Below, piece by piece: positions 1 to 8,885 of a DNA stretch of 54,728 nt. The notes beneath the pieces are model-generated. The model was not told the origin of the DNA. It saw only the letters and a list, made by a program, of their open reading frames with translations, and made no database searches. The stretch is from an uncultured Dorea sp. (lineage in GTDB: Bacteria > Bacillota > Clostridia > Lachnospirales > Lachnospiraceae). The stretch covers positions 1-54,728 of the forward strand of contig CAJULU010000029.1 in assembly GCA_910587575.1 (NCBI GenBank), written 5' to 3'. The stretch's first letter is position 1; each line of letters begins with the position of its first letter. The position numbers were made by a program, and so were the translations under genes.

Positions 1-10
1 TTGTATCCAT
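1..10 (-). CDS. First codons of a second O-antigen-ligase-like gene (partial, runs off the left edge)
   Basis: The first ten bases, read on the minus strand, are ATG GAT ACA A. These are the same first codons (Met-Asp-Thr) as the O-antigen-ligase-like gene that starts at 6703, and the sequence upstream matches as well. I therefore infer that a paralogue of that gene continues leftward out of the window. Only three codons are visible, so the family assignment rests entirely on the shared start region and could be wrong if just the promoter was copied. Confidence 0.4.
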
Positions 11-83
11 AATTTTACCTTTTCCTTCTTTATTAATTTATATATTATATTATATATTTAATAGTAAGAATGTAAAGAGGAAA
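1..83. repeat. Direct repeat copy A: promoter and start region of O-antigen-ligase-like genes
   Basis: Positions 1-83 align with 6694-6778 in the same orientation. The first 23 bases are identical (start codons plus leader), an AT-rich middle of TA-type runs is diverged, and both copies end in the same AATGTAAAGAGGAAA motif. The repeat brackets the SIR2-STAND and AAA-ATPase genes, which suggests tandem duplication of the membrane-protein gene or insertion of the defence genes beside it. Confidence 0.75.
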
Positions 84-293
84 GTAAACTTTTTGGGGTG
101 GAAATCACGGAGAAACGTGTAGATGGTGCGGATAACGAGTGCTTATTATTCAAGAATTAATGCAAAGATGTACTAGATTATACACGGATTACTATAGAGC
201 GGTAAGGAGTGGGGAAACAGTAAAATAGGTAAATCAAAGGGAAGGAACAAGACTGTTCCGTAAAATGATTGTTTTTCTCTCTGCATATGCGGT

Positions 294-323
294 TTGACAA
301 AATATTACGAAGTTCTATATAAT
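294..323 (+). promoter_or_regulatory. SigA-type promoter upstream of the SIR2-STAND gene
   Basis: A perfect -35 TTGACA (294-299) and a perfect -10 TATAAT (318-323) are separated by 18 bp. The start codon of the defence gene lies about 195 bp further on, so a long leader is implied. The rest of 84-521 is AT-rich and contains no convincing gene; all short open frames there are broken by stops. Confidence 0.6.
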
Positions 324-521
324 CAGACAAAGTATGGTACAGCCCTATTGCATGTTATCCGTTGTGAATTGTATAATAAAAATCATATGTCCTGCTGATA
401 CCGTCTTATTTAAGAGAGGCTTATGGTAGAATCAGTTTACGGCAAATGAATGGAAAGTGTAGGTTGAACAGATTGATAAATTAGTGAAGCGTATTAACTC
501 TGTACGGGAAAGGAAAAGCGT

Positions 522-3134
522 ATGTATAAACCACTTGATTTTGAAGATAATGAGCATAAAACTTTGATGAACCGGATTGCATTAGGTGATATTATATTAT
601 TCTTAGGATCGGGATTTAGTTTGGGTGCCGTTGGCAGCTTGGAAGATGAGGATAAGAAAAAAATTCCACTGCCAAACGTCGAGCAGTTGAAAAAATTATT
701 ATCAAAAACTATTTTATACACAGAAGACATAGATGGATCGTTAAAGGAGATATGTGAGGATTGTCAGGAAGACAATAGGGCGCGTTATGCACAAGTCATG
801 AGGGAGCTTTTTAAAGTTAGTTCGGTAAAGACGTTTCATGAGTTATATGCTAATGTTGAATGGAAAAAAATTTATACAATAAATGTTGATAATATAGTGG
901 AAAATATTTATGAAGACTCCAGCCAAAAGCTTGGTATTGTCTATTCGGAGGATCCGAATCATATTCCTAAGAATTCGTTGCTCTACTATAAGTTACATGG
1001 TGACGCAATAATTGCGCCAGATAAAATTACGTTTTCAACTTCAGATTATGTATCTAGTTCAGCGCGAAAGAATGACTACCGTTTTGAAACATTGTCTTAT
1101 GACTTGAAAACGGAAAATTTTTTATTTGTAGGTACAGCCTTGAATGAAGAGTGGGATTTTGATATTCAATGTCAACAGGCAGACATATATACAGTAAGAA
1201 ATAAAACTTATTTTGTTCTTAAGGATTATGATGAACGATTAGTAAAAAGACTTAGAAGAAAGTTCAAGAATCCCATATTAATTCAAGAAACTGCGGAATC
1301 TTTTATTTATAAAGTACAAGAATATATATCGAAGCATCCGATAAAAAAAGGAAATTGTCCATATGAGAAATGGAAATTTAAACAAATACAAGCACAGAGT
1401 TTTCAGTTAAATAACTATTTAAAACCAGATCTTTATTTGGGAAAAGAACCAACATGGGAGGATATATTTTCGAATCATGATGTGATTTGGAAAAAGACAG
1501 GAGAAGTGATAGAAAAATTAAAGAGAGAGGAGTACTCGACTTGTACTTTAATTGTTGGAAAGCCTATTTCTGGAAAAACAACAATGTTATATCGTTTGGG
1601 TGTTACATTATGTGATTCAACGGTGACGTTGGAATATACGGGTGATAATTTTTTAGATGATCTAAAAGAATATTTGAATTATGGTAATAAATCAGAAGGT
1701 ACTGTATTTATTTTGATAGACGATGCTAACTGGATACTGGGACGTATTGACCGTATATTAAATCTTATAGAAGATACTGATATAAAATTAATTGTGACCG
1801 TACGTGAAAAAGAATATGAAAAGAGACAACATTTATTTGATGAAATCGTTTTATCTAAAATTGATGTTATTCGTGGTATTAATCGGATAACTCCAGATGA
1901 TCTTGGTTTATATCTTGATAAATTGAATGAAAAATCATTTCTTGGACAGTACAGCAAAGATTATAATGTTTCTAGAGACATGGTAGTAGAAAAGTTAGAA
2001 AAGGAAATTAAACAAAATAAGGAAGATCCGCTATTAAGGCTGACTTATAAGATGAAATTTGGAAATCAAATAAATGAACGAATTAACGAAATAAGTAAAC
2101 TAATTGTTAATAATAATAATTACAATGTGAAAAGATTTCTTGTTTTATTATATTTTTTGGATGTAATTGGAGATACTGGATTAAAATTATCTCTCTTTTT
2201 GGAATTGTATCCATTAAACAATCAGATGCTTAATGATTTTATTATAGATATAAAGGATTTGCTGATTTCTAATATTAGTGAGAAAAGCTTGAAAAATAGC
2301 GCATATAATAAAATCACTATTCATGGAAGATTTTCAGAAATAATTAAAAAAGCCATAAAAAAAATTAGCTTTGAGGAATTGGAAGAGATTGTAGAAGATA
2401 TTTTTAGAAGAATAGATAATGTGTATCATTTTAAAAGTAGGCAATCGAATAGTTATCAAAATTATGTTTTGTATACGTTGTTGCGCTCACAAAATATAAG
2501 TGAACTGTTTCGAACCGAAGGAAAAATGTCTATCTCTTGGAAATACATAAATAGGCTATATGAGAATGTGCATGAGTATTATGGAGATTACCATCTATAC
2601 TGGTTACATAGAGGAATCTCAGAAGTAAAAATGAAGAATTTTCCTTCAGCTATTATTCATCTCCAACAGGCCAGAGTTACACGACAATCCTATTCATATG
2701 AGATAGAGCATTCTTTTGCAATGTTATATTTTGAAAAAGCAATTCATTCTTCTGAACTGTCAGAGTCAGAAAGACAAGTTATGTTTGAGGAAGCGTTGGA
2801 AATTATACGTATGCAGATAGGGAAAAAGGAAAATGATGCGTTTACAATTCATTCATTTATTGTTAAAACAATTCAATACTATCAAAGCGTTAAGCGGCTC
2901 GTGCCTGATGCTTTAATGAAAGAAATATTGGAAAATTACTATTCGGCAAGAAAACGATTTGATTTGAATCAGTCTATAATTAGAAGAAATATGCTTATGT
3001 GTATTTATAAATACTTGGCTGATCATAATAAATTATATGCTTATAATTTATCTATCGAGCAGGATGAATTGTCATATGTCAATCGAAGAATGGGAAATGA
3101 AGAAATAAATTATGATGTCTTAGATTTGATATAA
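522..3134 (+). CDS. SIR2-like domain / STAND NTPase, predicted antiphage defence protein
   Basis: An 870-residue protein with three parts. Residues 1-270 look like a SIR2 NADase domain: a glycine-rich LFLGSGFSLGA at 26-36, TINVDN at 119-124, the KLHGD stretch with the likely catalytic His159, and FVGTALNEEWD near 202. Residues 330-450 form a P-loop NTPase with Walker A GKPISGKTT (346-354), Walker B VFILIDDA (395-402) and an arginine-bearing TVRE (426-429), as in STAND ATPases. The remainder is helical, and a stretch near 680-760 resembles TPR repeats, the usual sensor part of such proteins. SIR2-STAND proteins (Avs and DSR-like groups) deplete NAD+ on sensing phage; that role is inferred here. 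The RBS AAAGGA precedes the ATG. It is low in GC and stands alone with its own promoter. The exact subfamily is not determined. Confidence 0.8.
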   Translation: MYKPLDFEDNEHKTLMNRIALGDIILFLGSGFSLGAVGSLEDEDKKKIPLPNVEQLKKLLSKTILYTEDIDGSLKEICEDCQEDNRARYAQVMRELFKVSSVKTFHELYANVEWKKIYTINVDNIVENIYEDSSQKLGIVYSEDPNHIPKNSLLYYKLHGDAIIAPDKITFSTSDYVSSSARKNDYRFETLSYDLKTENFLFVGTALNEEWDFDIQCQQADIYTVRNKTYFVLKDYDERLVKRLRRKFKNPILIQETAESFIYKVQEYISKHPIKKGNCPYEKWKFKQIQAQSFQLNNYLKPDLYLGKEPTWEDIFSNHDVIWKKTGEVIEKLKREEYSTCTLIVGKPISGKTTMLYRLGVTLCDSTVTLEYTGDNFLDDLKEYLNYGNKSEGTVFILIDDANWILGRIDRILNLIEDTDIKLIVTVREKEYEKRQHLFDEIVLSKIDVIRGINRITPDDLGLYLDKLNEKSFLGQYSKDYNVSRDMVVEKLEKEIKQNKEDPLLRLTYKMKFGNQINERINEISKLIVNNNNYNVKRFLVLLYFLDVIGDTGLKLSLFLELYPLNNQMLNDFIIDIKDLLISNISEKSLKNSAYNKITIHGRFSEIIKKAIKKISFEELEEIVEDIFRRIDNVYHFKSRQSNSYQNYVLYTLLRSQNISELFRTEGKMSISWKYINRLYENVHEYYGDYHLYWLHRGISEVKMKNFPSAIIHLQQARVTRQSYSYEIEHSFAMLYFEKAIHSSELSESERQVMFEEALEIIRMQIGKKENDAFTIHSFIVKTIQYYQSVKRLVPDALMKEILENYYSARKRFDLNQSIIRRNMLMCIYKYLADHNKLYAYNLSIEQDELSYVNRRMGNEEINYDVLDLI

Positions 3135-3207
3135 TCTGCCCAATTTTCTTACATTATGAATACTTCGGAGCGAGATGTACTAGGAGATTAAAATATATTT
3201 CAATAGG

Positions 3208-3236
3208 TTGTTGAGAGAACTCCTTTGTGATAAGAT
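3208..3236 (+). promoter_or_regulatory. Possible SigA-type promoter for the AAA-ATPase gene
   Basis: TTGTTG (3208-3213) and TAAGAT (3231-3236) are spaced by 17 bp, about 50 bp before the preferred start codon. The match is moderate; read-through from the preceding gene is also possible because no terminator is evident between them. Confidence 0.35.
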
Positions 3237-3284
3237 AAGAATATGAATGCTTTGGGCAATTCTGGTAGAGGGAGGTGGGAACGA

Positions 3285-4853
3285 ATGGGAAGAATTTTCA
3301 ATATAAACGGGGATTGTCAGAAAGAACTGCATTATATGGTAGATATGTCTGAGCGGATTAAAAAAATTAAAAAAATGGTTGATGCAGGACAGTATTTTAC
3401 GATTAACAGAGCCAGACAGTTTGGAAAGACAACGACATTGCTGGCATTAGCGGATTCTTTAAAAAAGATTTATGTAGTGGTCAGTATGGATTTCCAGATG
3501 TTGAGCGCCTCCAAATTCAAAAGCGAAAATGCCTTTTCGGTTGCGTTTGCCAGGAAATTCATCAAGGCAGCGGAAATGAACCCGACAATGGAACCAGAGG
3601 TTCTGGAGCCATTAAAAGAATCACTGCAAGAAAAAAGAGAGGAGTTGGAACTGCCCGAATTGTTTGAATATCTGAGTGATATCTGTGCGGAATCTGCAGA
3701 TCCGGTCATACTTCTGATTGATGAAGTGGACAGCGCTATGGATAATCAGGTGTTTTTAGACTTTCTTGCGCAATTGAGAGGATATTATATCCGAAGGAAG
3801 GATGTGCCAACGTTCCATTCGGTTATTCTTGCCGGGGTATATGACGTTAGGAATATTAAGAGGAAAATTGATAATAACGAAGAAAGGAAGACCAACAGTC
3901 CCTGGAACATTGCTGCGGATTTCCTGGTAGATATGAGCTTTTCGGTAAAAGATATTGCGGGTATGTTGGAAGAGTATGAGGCGGATCACCGGACAGGAAT
4001 GGATCTCTGGCAAATGGCGGGATTACTGTATGAATATACAGATGGATATCCGTTCCTTGTATCACGGTTATGTAAGCTCCTGGATGAAAGGATCAATGGT
4101 AATGCGTGGACGTCGGATGGATTTTTGGAAGCAATTCGGATTCTGACGTCAGAGCCTAATACTCTGTTTGATTCGCTGATCCATAAGTTAGGGGAATATC
4201 CGGAACTGGACAAGATGTTGCGGGATTTGTTGTTTAAGGGAAAGGAGATTACTTATGTAATCGGAATTCCTTCTATAGAAATGGCGTTAATGTTTGGGTT
4301 CGTAAAGGTGTCGGAACATCTCATCCTAATTGCAAACCGTATTTTCGAGATTTTGTTATATAATCTGTATCTTGCGTCACCGGAAATGCAGCGTGAGGAG
4401 ATTTATGATGCCGCCTGGAAAGACAGAAATCAATTTATAAAGGAAGGCCGGCTGAATATGAAATTGGTTTTGGAGCGTTTTGTACTACATTTTGATGATC
4501 TTTATGGAGACCAGGGGCGGAAATTCTACGAAGAAGATGGCCGGCGGTATTTTATGCTGTTTTTAAAACCAATTATTAACGGCCAGGGGAATTGTTATGT
4601 AGAAGCACAGACACGGAACCGGGAGAGGACTGATCTGATTGTGGATTACCAGGGGGAGAGGTTTGTTGTGGAAATTAAACTTTGGTATGGAGCTGCAAGG
4701 CATGCACAGGGAGAAGAGCAGTTGTCAGAGTATCTTGAGCATTATCATTTGAAGAAGGGATATCTTTTGACGTTTAATTTTAATAAGGATAAAGAGATCG
4801 GGGTCTGGGAAGCCGTTTTTGGGGATAAAGTGTTGGTGGAGGCGGTTGTGTAA
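3285..4853 (+). CDS. AAA-ATPase-like / PD-(D/E)XK nuclease-fold protein
   Basis: From the ATG at 3285 the product is 522 residues. That start is chosen over the in-frame ATG at 3243 because GGAGGTGGG lies five bases upstream. A P-loop variant RARQFGKTT (42-50) lacks the first glycine of a classical Walker A, as in the AAA-ATPase-like (PF09820-type) family. Walker B is VILLIDEVD (141-149). The C-terminal part carries a PD-(D/E)XK-like core: an Asp in RTDLIVDY followed by the VEIK motif, then a basic and aromatic stretch. Family members are common and multi-copy in Bacteroides and Clostridia, and their function is unsettled. A related gene, broken by a frameshift, lies at 52039-53687. Position beside the SIR2-STAND gene makes a defence or mobile-element role possible, but that is inference only. 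Confidence 0.75.
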   Translation: MGRIFNINGDCQKELHYMVDMSERIKKIKKMVDAGQYFTINRARQFGKTTTLLALADSLKKIYVVVSMDFQMLSASKFKSENAFSVAFARKFIKAAEMNPTMEPEVLEPLKESLQEKREELELPELFEYLSDICAESADPVILLIDEVDSAMDNQVFLDFLAQLRGYYIRRKDVPTFHSVILAGVYDVRNIKRKIDNNEERKTNSPWNIAADFLVDMSFSVKDIAGMLEEYEADHRTGMDLWQMAGLLYEYTDGYPFLVSRLCKLLDERINGNAWTSDGFLEAIRILTSEPNTLFDSLIHKLGEYPELDKMLRDLLFKGKEITYVIGIPSIEMALMFGFVKVSEHLILIANRIFEILLYNLYLASPEMQREEIYDAAWKDRNQFIKEGRLNMKLVLERFVLHFDDLYGDQGRKFYEEDGRRYFMLFLKPIINGQGNCYVEAQTRNRERTDLIVDYQGERFVVEIKLWYGAARHAQGEEQLSEYLEHYHLKKGYLLTFNFNKDKEIGVWEAVFGDKVLVEAVV

Positions 4854-4918
4854 AATTACAGCATTAATGGAATGGAATGAAATAAGATGTTTATATGTTG
4901 TATTACAATTTTATTTTC

Positions 4919-5086
4919 GGACGCCCCGTTTGTTTAAGCCCAAAGTCATCCAATAAAATGCCTTCTCCACTTTTACAGGTTCCATCTTCTTCAAATCATC
5001 GAGAGAAAGTCCTGAATCTTTAATGCGTTTCATAATGAGCAACACTGTACTGGATCCGATGGAAAGGGTATTGCAATATTTACCTA
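4919..5086 (-). pseudogene. Decayed transposase-like fragment (possibly IS21 IstA type)
   Basis: Read on the minus strand, an open stretch of about 55 codons between roughly 5084 and 4914 has no start codon of its own at the beginning and ends at TAA. It has a helix-turn-helix-like pattern (IGSSTVLLIMKRIKDSGLSL) followed by a short acidic-basic tail, which resembles the N-terminal region of IstA-like transposases. The resemblance is weak and drawn from memory of the family. It is the only coding-like content in the 308-base gap between the neighbouring genes. Confidence 0.3.
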
Positions 5087-5091
5087 AAAAT

Positions 5092-5134
5092 AAGAGAAAA
5101 TACCCGTAAGGCGACAGAGTATTTTCTCTTTTTT
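5092..5134. terminator. Bidirectional intrinsic terminator
   Basis: A perfect 12-bp stem AAGAGAAAATAC / GTATTTTCTCTT (5092-5103 with 5119-5130) has a 15-base loop. A T-run follows on the plus strand, and the minus strand also reads into T-rich sequence. It sits between the convergent AAA-ATPase gene and the O-antigen-ligase-like gene and can serve both. Confidence 0.75.
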
Positions 5135-5161
5135 AATGGGCGCCCTCTTAGCTATTTCTGA

Positions 5162-6703
5162 CTATTTAATCATATCTATAGATTTTCCATTGATCAGAGC
5201 CAGGAAAATAAATAGAAACGGAAGTGTATAAATGGAGTATTCATTTACCAAGGCCTGAACCAGATAAATGGGCAGAGTTAATACGCTTATGATATAAAAG
5301 GCGTTGTTCTTCCAATTCCGGAGTCCTTTTATCAATGTAGAAAGCAGTATGCCAAAGTATCCGATCAGGCCAAGCAGTCCCATATCCGTTGTCATCTGCA
5401 GGATTTCATTATGAGGATCCGCATATGTACTATCGGCTGGAAGTTTGTGCATAATGCGCATAACATTTTCATAAGAATTCAGCCCGTTTCCTAATAATTT
5501 CCGTATAAGGGGTTCCTCTTTAACCGCAGATGCGGTTCTGCGCCATACATATCCGCGTTCGTTAAAGGTAGCGTCTGTCAGAACAAGATTGTGCCAAAAG
5601 GAACCTTTGGAAAGATTGGCAGCATTTATATTGGCAAATAGAATACAGGCAATGCCGGCTCCTGCAGCTGCCAGGGCAATGATGGCTAAAGTCTTTCTTG
5701 CGGCTGCCAGCTTTTTCCATATGATATTTTGGTTTCGTTTCCATGCTAAAAAGAATGCCAGATAGCACAGAATCTCACAGAGCAGAACCCTATAATCCAA
5801 AACCAATGCCCCAGTTCCATGAAATGGGTGGATTTTATCACCAAAAAGCAGACGCAGGATACAGATTGTAAATTTTGCACCAAGATAAATGCCGGTGATC
5901 TGTGTGTAGCGGTCAGCCCATTGTTCTGATTCTAAGGCAAAATATCCTAATAAGAGGATTCCGAAGATGATGGCAATGGTGGAACTGTCGGTCTTTATAA
6001 AAAGAGTAAACATAAAACCAAGGTAGAGATGCGCTCCGCAGATTTTTTGTGTAAACGTCTCTTTGCATAACATATATAGTGCCATGATTGGCGGAAGCAT
6101 AATGCAGACATAACAGGCAGTGTAGTTTATGTTACTCATAGGGGTCAGATACATACGGACCTGTCCGGCGTCAAGCCCGTCCTGTATGTTAAAGAAGTTA
6201 ATGCCGCAGGCGCAGAAGATTCCGCATATGTAGATAGCGGAACTGCCGGCGAGCCAAGTCCATAGAAGCAGTTTATCCAGCCGTCCGTATTGCCGTACCG
6301 CAAAGAAAACGGCCAGGATGACCAGGAAGCATAACCCGCTTATGGTTCTTGAAGACATCTCGAAAAATGTCGAGGTAACGTTACGTGAAAAGAGTGTAGA
6401 TATGGTAAGTGCAGCCAGTAAGACCAGGGCAAAAATAATGTCTGGCTTCTTTGGCATGGTCATGTCGTTTCCCCAGTCATACAGTGCGATCAGAATCTGC
6501 GGCAGAATGCAGCATAAATAGACAATGGAAGAAACAAGGAAGAAATTCCGTTTGTCCAGATATAGATGGAACATCTTCTCCGTATTAAACAGCGGGAAGA
6601 TTAGTAACATAGAGAGCAGATAGAGATAGGTGGCTGTCGGAGCCAGCCAGTTGGGGATAAAAGATTTTAGGTTATCCATGAGTTTGTCCATAATTGTATC
6701 CAT
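5162..6703 (-). CDS. O-antigen ligase/polymerase-like membrane protein (Wzy_C type)
   Basis: A 513-residue polytopic membrane protein with about a dozen hydrophobic segments and a large extracytoplasmic loop near 365-430. The loop ends in ADPHNEILQ (428-436), the HN-containing motif typical of the O-antigen ligase/Wzy_C family, with an arginine-rich stretch ERGYVWRRT near 382. Such proteins polymerise lipid-linked glycans or transfer them to an acceptor. It faces away from the glycan operon, and its start region is duplicated at the left edge of the window. The leader has only a weak RBS (AAAGG). It could polymerise or ligate the glycan made by the downstream operon, but nothing in the sequence proves that link. 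Confidence 0.75.
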   Translation of the reverse strand: MDTIMDKLMDNLKSFIPNWLAPTATYLYLLSMLLIFPLFNTEKMFHLYLDKRNFFLVSSIVYLCCILPQILIALYDWGNDMTMPKKPDIIFALVLLAALTISTLFSRNVTSTFFEMSSRTISGLCFLVILAVFFAVRQYGRLDKLLLWTWLAGSSAIYICGIFCACGINFFNIQDGLDAGQVRMYLTPMSNINYTACYVCIMLPPIMALYMLCKETFTQKICGAHLYLGFMFTLFIKTDSSTIAIIFGILLLGYFALESEQWADRYTQITGIYLGAKFTICILRLLFGDKIHPFHGTGALVLDYRVLLCEILCYLAFFLAWKRNQNIIWKKLAAARKTLAIIALAAAGAGIACILFANINAANLSKGSFWHNLVLTDATFNERGYVWRRTASAVKEEPLIRKLLGNGLNSYENVMRIMHKLPADSTYADPHNEILQMTTDMGLLGLIGYFGILLSTLIKGLRNWKNNAFYIISVLTLPIYLVQALVNEYSIYTLPFLFIFLALINGKSIDMIK

Positions 6704-6778
6704 AATTTTACCTTTTCTTTCTAAATTTAAGTTTATATATATTATTATATATAAATTAGAAATAATGTAAAGAGGAAA
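6694..6778. repeat. Direct repeat copy B: start and promoter region of the O-antigen-ligase-like gene
   Basis: This is the partner of 1-83 in the same orientation. It covers the first codons of the leftward membrane-protein gene, its AT-rich leader of TATATA-type runs, and a conserved AATGTAAAGAGGAAA. The middle differs in length by about two bases between copies, so the duplication is not brand new. Confidence 0.75.
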
Positions 6779-7025
6779 AAATCAAAGTATACCAAAGGGC
6801 ACACCGAAATACATGCCCTTGTTCCCTTCATTATGGTAATATTGAAAACGGCAGCTATTGGCATAGTGGCCATTGATATACGCAGCTATCGACTGGTGAT
6901 GATGTGAGACAAACATATTTATTGACTAACACTATGTGTAAATATATACCCTATAAGTATATATGAAGTCATATAAGAAGAAGGATTCATGTAAAATCTC
7001 TTATAAAAAAGTGTGTAATGTCACT

Positions 7026-7051
7026 TAAGTTTATTATTGTAATGTCGATAT
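7026..7051 (+). promoter_or_regulatory. Sigma-28 (SigD-like) promoter before the surface-protein pair
   Basis: TAAG (7026-7029), a 15-bp spacer and TCGATAT (7045-7051) fit the Gram-positive motility-sigma pattern TAAA-N15-GCCGATAT with two deviations. A TATAAT overlaps it (7049-7054), so SigA could also read it, but no good -35 for SigA is present. The remainder of 6779-7166 is AT-rich with repeated ATAAGTATATAT motifs and no gene that I can support. Confidence 0.6.
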
Positions 7052-7166
7052 AATCAATGTGAGGTCATAAGTATATATATTATATTATATACATGACAGA
7101 TGCTTTTTCCGTAACTGATGATTATGGAAAAATTAAAAAAAACATTTTCGGGAGGAGATACATACA

Positions 7167-7688
7167 ATGAGTGAACAAGAACAGGGGCAGGAACAGAAAA
7201 AAAAGAAGAAAGGAGGTCTTCTGGTTGCCGTTGTTATTATTGCGTTAATCGGAGTAATTGTATTTCTGTTGTTGTCACGAAAGCCGGAAGAGGAAAAAGA
7301 ACGGCGTAATGTGGTAGTTAATCCTGAGAATGTAGAAAGTGTGTTGAAAGAGGCCAGCGAAGCGACGCCAACGGGATATTATACCGTTACGATGAATCCG
7401 GTATGGCATTTCCCAAGTGGGACAGAGGCATCGACGGATGCCGTGGTTGAAAATGTTGAAAAGAATACGAACGACGTATATTTTGACATTGTTCTTGCGG
7501 AAGATGAGGAGAAGGTATTGTATCAATCTCCGATTATTCCAAGAGGTGCGCATTTGGAAGAGCTTGTGCTGGATGAAGCTTTGGAGGCGGGTACTTACGA
7601 CTGCGTGGTGATTTATCATCTGGTAGACGAAGAGCAGAACACGCTTAGTACTGTACGGGTTGCCCTGCAGGTAATTATTGAAGGGTAG
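7167..7688 (+). CDS. Small membrane-anchored extracytoplasmic protein
   Basis: A 173-residue protein preceded by a strong GGGAGGAG site. Residues 1-17 are hydrophilic and end in a run of lysines. Residues 18-36 form one transmembrane helix rich in Val, Ile and Leu, and RKPEEEKERR follows on the other side. The rest (about 50-173) looks like a beta-rich, Ig-like domain ending in a strand pattern TVRVALQVII. The lysine cluster before the helix predicts a cytoplasmic N-terminus and an exposed C-terminus. It is spaced 33 bp from the secreted-protein gene and most likely cotranscribed with it from the sigma-28-like promoter. I do not recognise a named family; a partner or anchor for the secreted protein is a reasonable guess. 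Confidence 0.7.
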   Translation: MSEQEQGQEQKKKKKGGLLVAVVIIALIGVIVFLLLSRKPEEEKERRNVVVNPENVESVLKEASEATPTGYYTVTMNPVWHFPSGTEASTDAVVENVEKNTNDVYFDIVLAEDEEKVLYQSPIIPRGAHLEELVLDEALEAGTYDCVVIYHLVDEEQNTLSTVRVALQVIIEG

Positions 7689-7721
7689 ACTCAGACAAAG
7701 AATATGTAAGGAGGATTTAAC

Positions 7722-8792
7722 ATGAGAAAAAATTTTAAGAAGTTAACAGCATTAACGTTAACGGTTGCTATGTCAATGGCAAGTACGATGACAGCTTTTG
7801 CTGCAGGAACGAGCGCATCGGGAGATATAGGTACTGGTACAGGTGATTATGAAGGCGGAGAAATGCAGTATCCTGCGATTAGTATGACAGTTCCGACTTC
7901 TAAAGATGTTACCTATATTGCAGATCCGAATGATTTGATTTCCAGCACATTGAGTGGAGATGCGGCGGCAAATAGTCAATATGCCGGCTATAAATTCCAG
8001 GGTAATACAGGTATTTACTTTAAGACGAAGACAGCAACTTCAGTGGCCAGCGGAGATGGTGTATATTCATCGACAAGCGAGGTTTTTGACATTATTAACG
8101 AGAGTGCACAGGATGTTCAAGTGACAGTATCATTAGAACAGACGCAGGACGCTTCTGGAGATATAGCTTATTCTGATACGGGTACATTCCAGACAACGGA
8201 TAAAGCAAAGAAGATTTATCTTGCACTTACGGACGGTACGTCTACAAAGGCACTCAGTGGTGATGTGAAAGCAACATTATCGAAGGAGCTGAAGGGGCAG
8301 AAAGACAATTATGAACCTAGTTATGATAGTGTAGGAGGGGAATATGCATTTCAGTTAAAGAGCGGCGATCCTGTAAAAGCCTGGAATAAGGCATCCTATT
8401 CTCTGACAGGCGCTGTAAATAAAAATGCAACGTGGAAAGATGATGTGGGCTTCCCGAATATCAAAGTAACTTATAGTTGGAATCAGTCACCGGCTGATGT
8501 GGCTCCCTCTATTGCGGTTAAAGAATATACGGTAACTGCAGGTCGGCCTTTAGATGTAGATGTGGATATGGGACGTGGTACGTTGGCTGCTACGGGTATT
8601 TCGTCTATTTTAAACGGTTATTCAAATACAAATGTAAATGAAAGCCTGTTTACCTATGCAAATGGTAAGCTGACATTTGCAAGTGGATTAAGCACTTGGT
8701 TCAAGGGCAAAGGGGTTTCATCTGCAAACCTTACGGTTACATTCGATGATTCTGCAAATACGCAGGAAGTAATTAAGCTGACCATCAGATAG
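7722..8792 (+). CDS. Secreted protein with C-terminal X2-like domain
   Basis: A 356-residue product with a classical signal peptide: basic MRKNFKK, a hydrophobic core to about residue 24, and AFA-AG as the cleavage site near 27. The mature part is rich in Ser, Thr, Gly and Asp with no cysteine cluster and no sortase motif. Residues about 265-356 resemble an X2/Ig-like (CBM_X2) module with the pattern of hydrophobic strands ending in LTVTF and VIKLTI. The RBS is AAGGAGG. It forms a pair with the preceding membrane-anchored protein and is followed by a strong hairpin. A surface-layer, adhesin or pilin-like structural role is possible; no enzymatic motif is visible. Confidence 0.7.
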   Translation: MRKNFKKLTALTLTVAMSMASTMTAFAAGTSASGDIGTGTGDYEGGEMQYPAISMTVPTSKDVTYIADPNDLISSTLSGDAAANSQYAGYKFQGNTGIYFKTKTATSVASGDGVYSSTSEVFDIINESAQDVQVTVSLEQTQDASGDIAYSDTGTFQTTDKAKKIYLALTDGTSTKALSGDVKATLSKELKGQKDNYEPSYDSVGGEYAFQLKSGDPVKAWNKASYSLTGAVNKNATWKDDVGFPNIKVTYSWNQSPADVAPSIAVKEYTVTAGRPLDVDVDMGRGTLAATGISSILNGYSNTNVNESLFTYANGKLTFASGLSTWFKGKGVSSANLTVTFDDSANTQEVIKLTIR

Positions 8793-8822
8793 TTTTTTAA
8801 AATGTAAGTTTTGTTATATGCG

Positions 8823-8867
8823 ATACAGTAAAATGCGATGTTGTTATGACATCGCATTTTACTGTAT
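8823..8867 (+). terminator. Strong stem-loop after the secreted-protein gene
   Basis: A perfect 19-bp inverted repeat (8823-8841 with 8849-8867) encloses a 7-base loop. It lacks a long T-tract after the stem on the plus strand, so it may be a terminator or an RNA-stability and processing element separating the surface-protein pair from the glycan operon. Confidence 0.65.
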
Positions 8868-8885
8868 TAAGTACAAAAGAATGAC

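Noticed and set aside
7066..7095. TA-rich runs as a replication origin
   Set aside because: No DnaA boxes, iterons or replication gene are seen; the runs are explained by AT-rich promoter regions.
6779..7166. Riboswitch or small RNA in the 460-base leader region
   Set aside because: I found no conserved riboswitch motif and no terminator-antiterminator pair; only repeated AT motifs and the promoter can be supported.
8823..8867. Large hairpin as an integron attC or mobile-element end
   Set aside because: It is a simple perfect stem next to a stop codon with no matching copy elsewhere in the window, which fits a terminator or RNA stabiliser.
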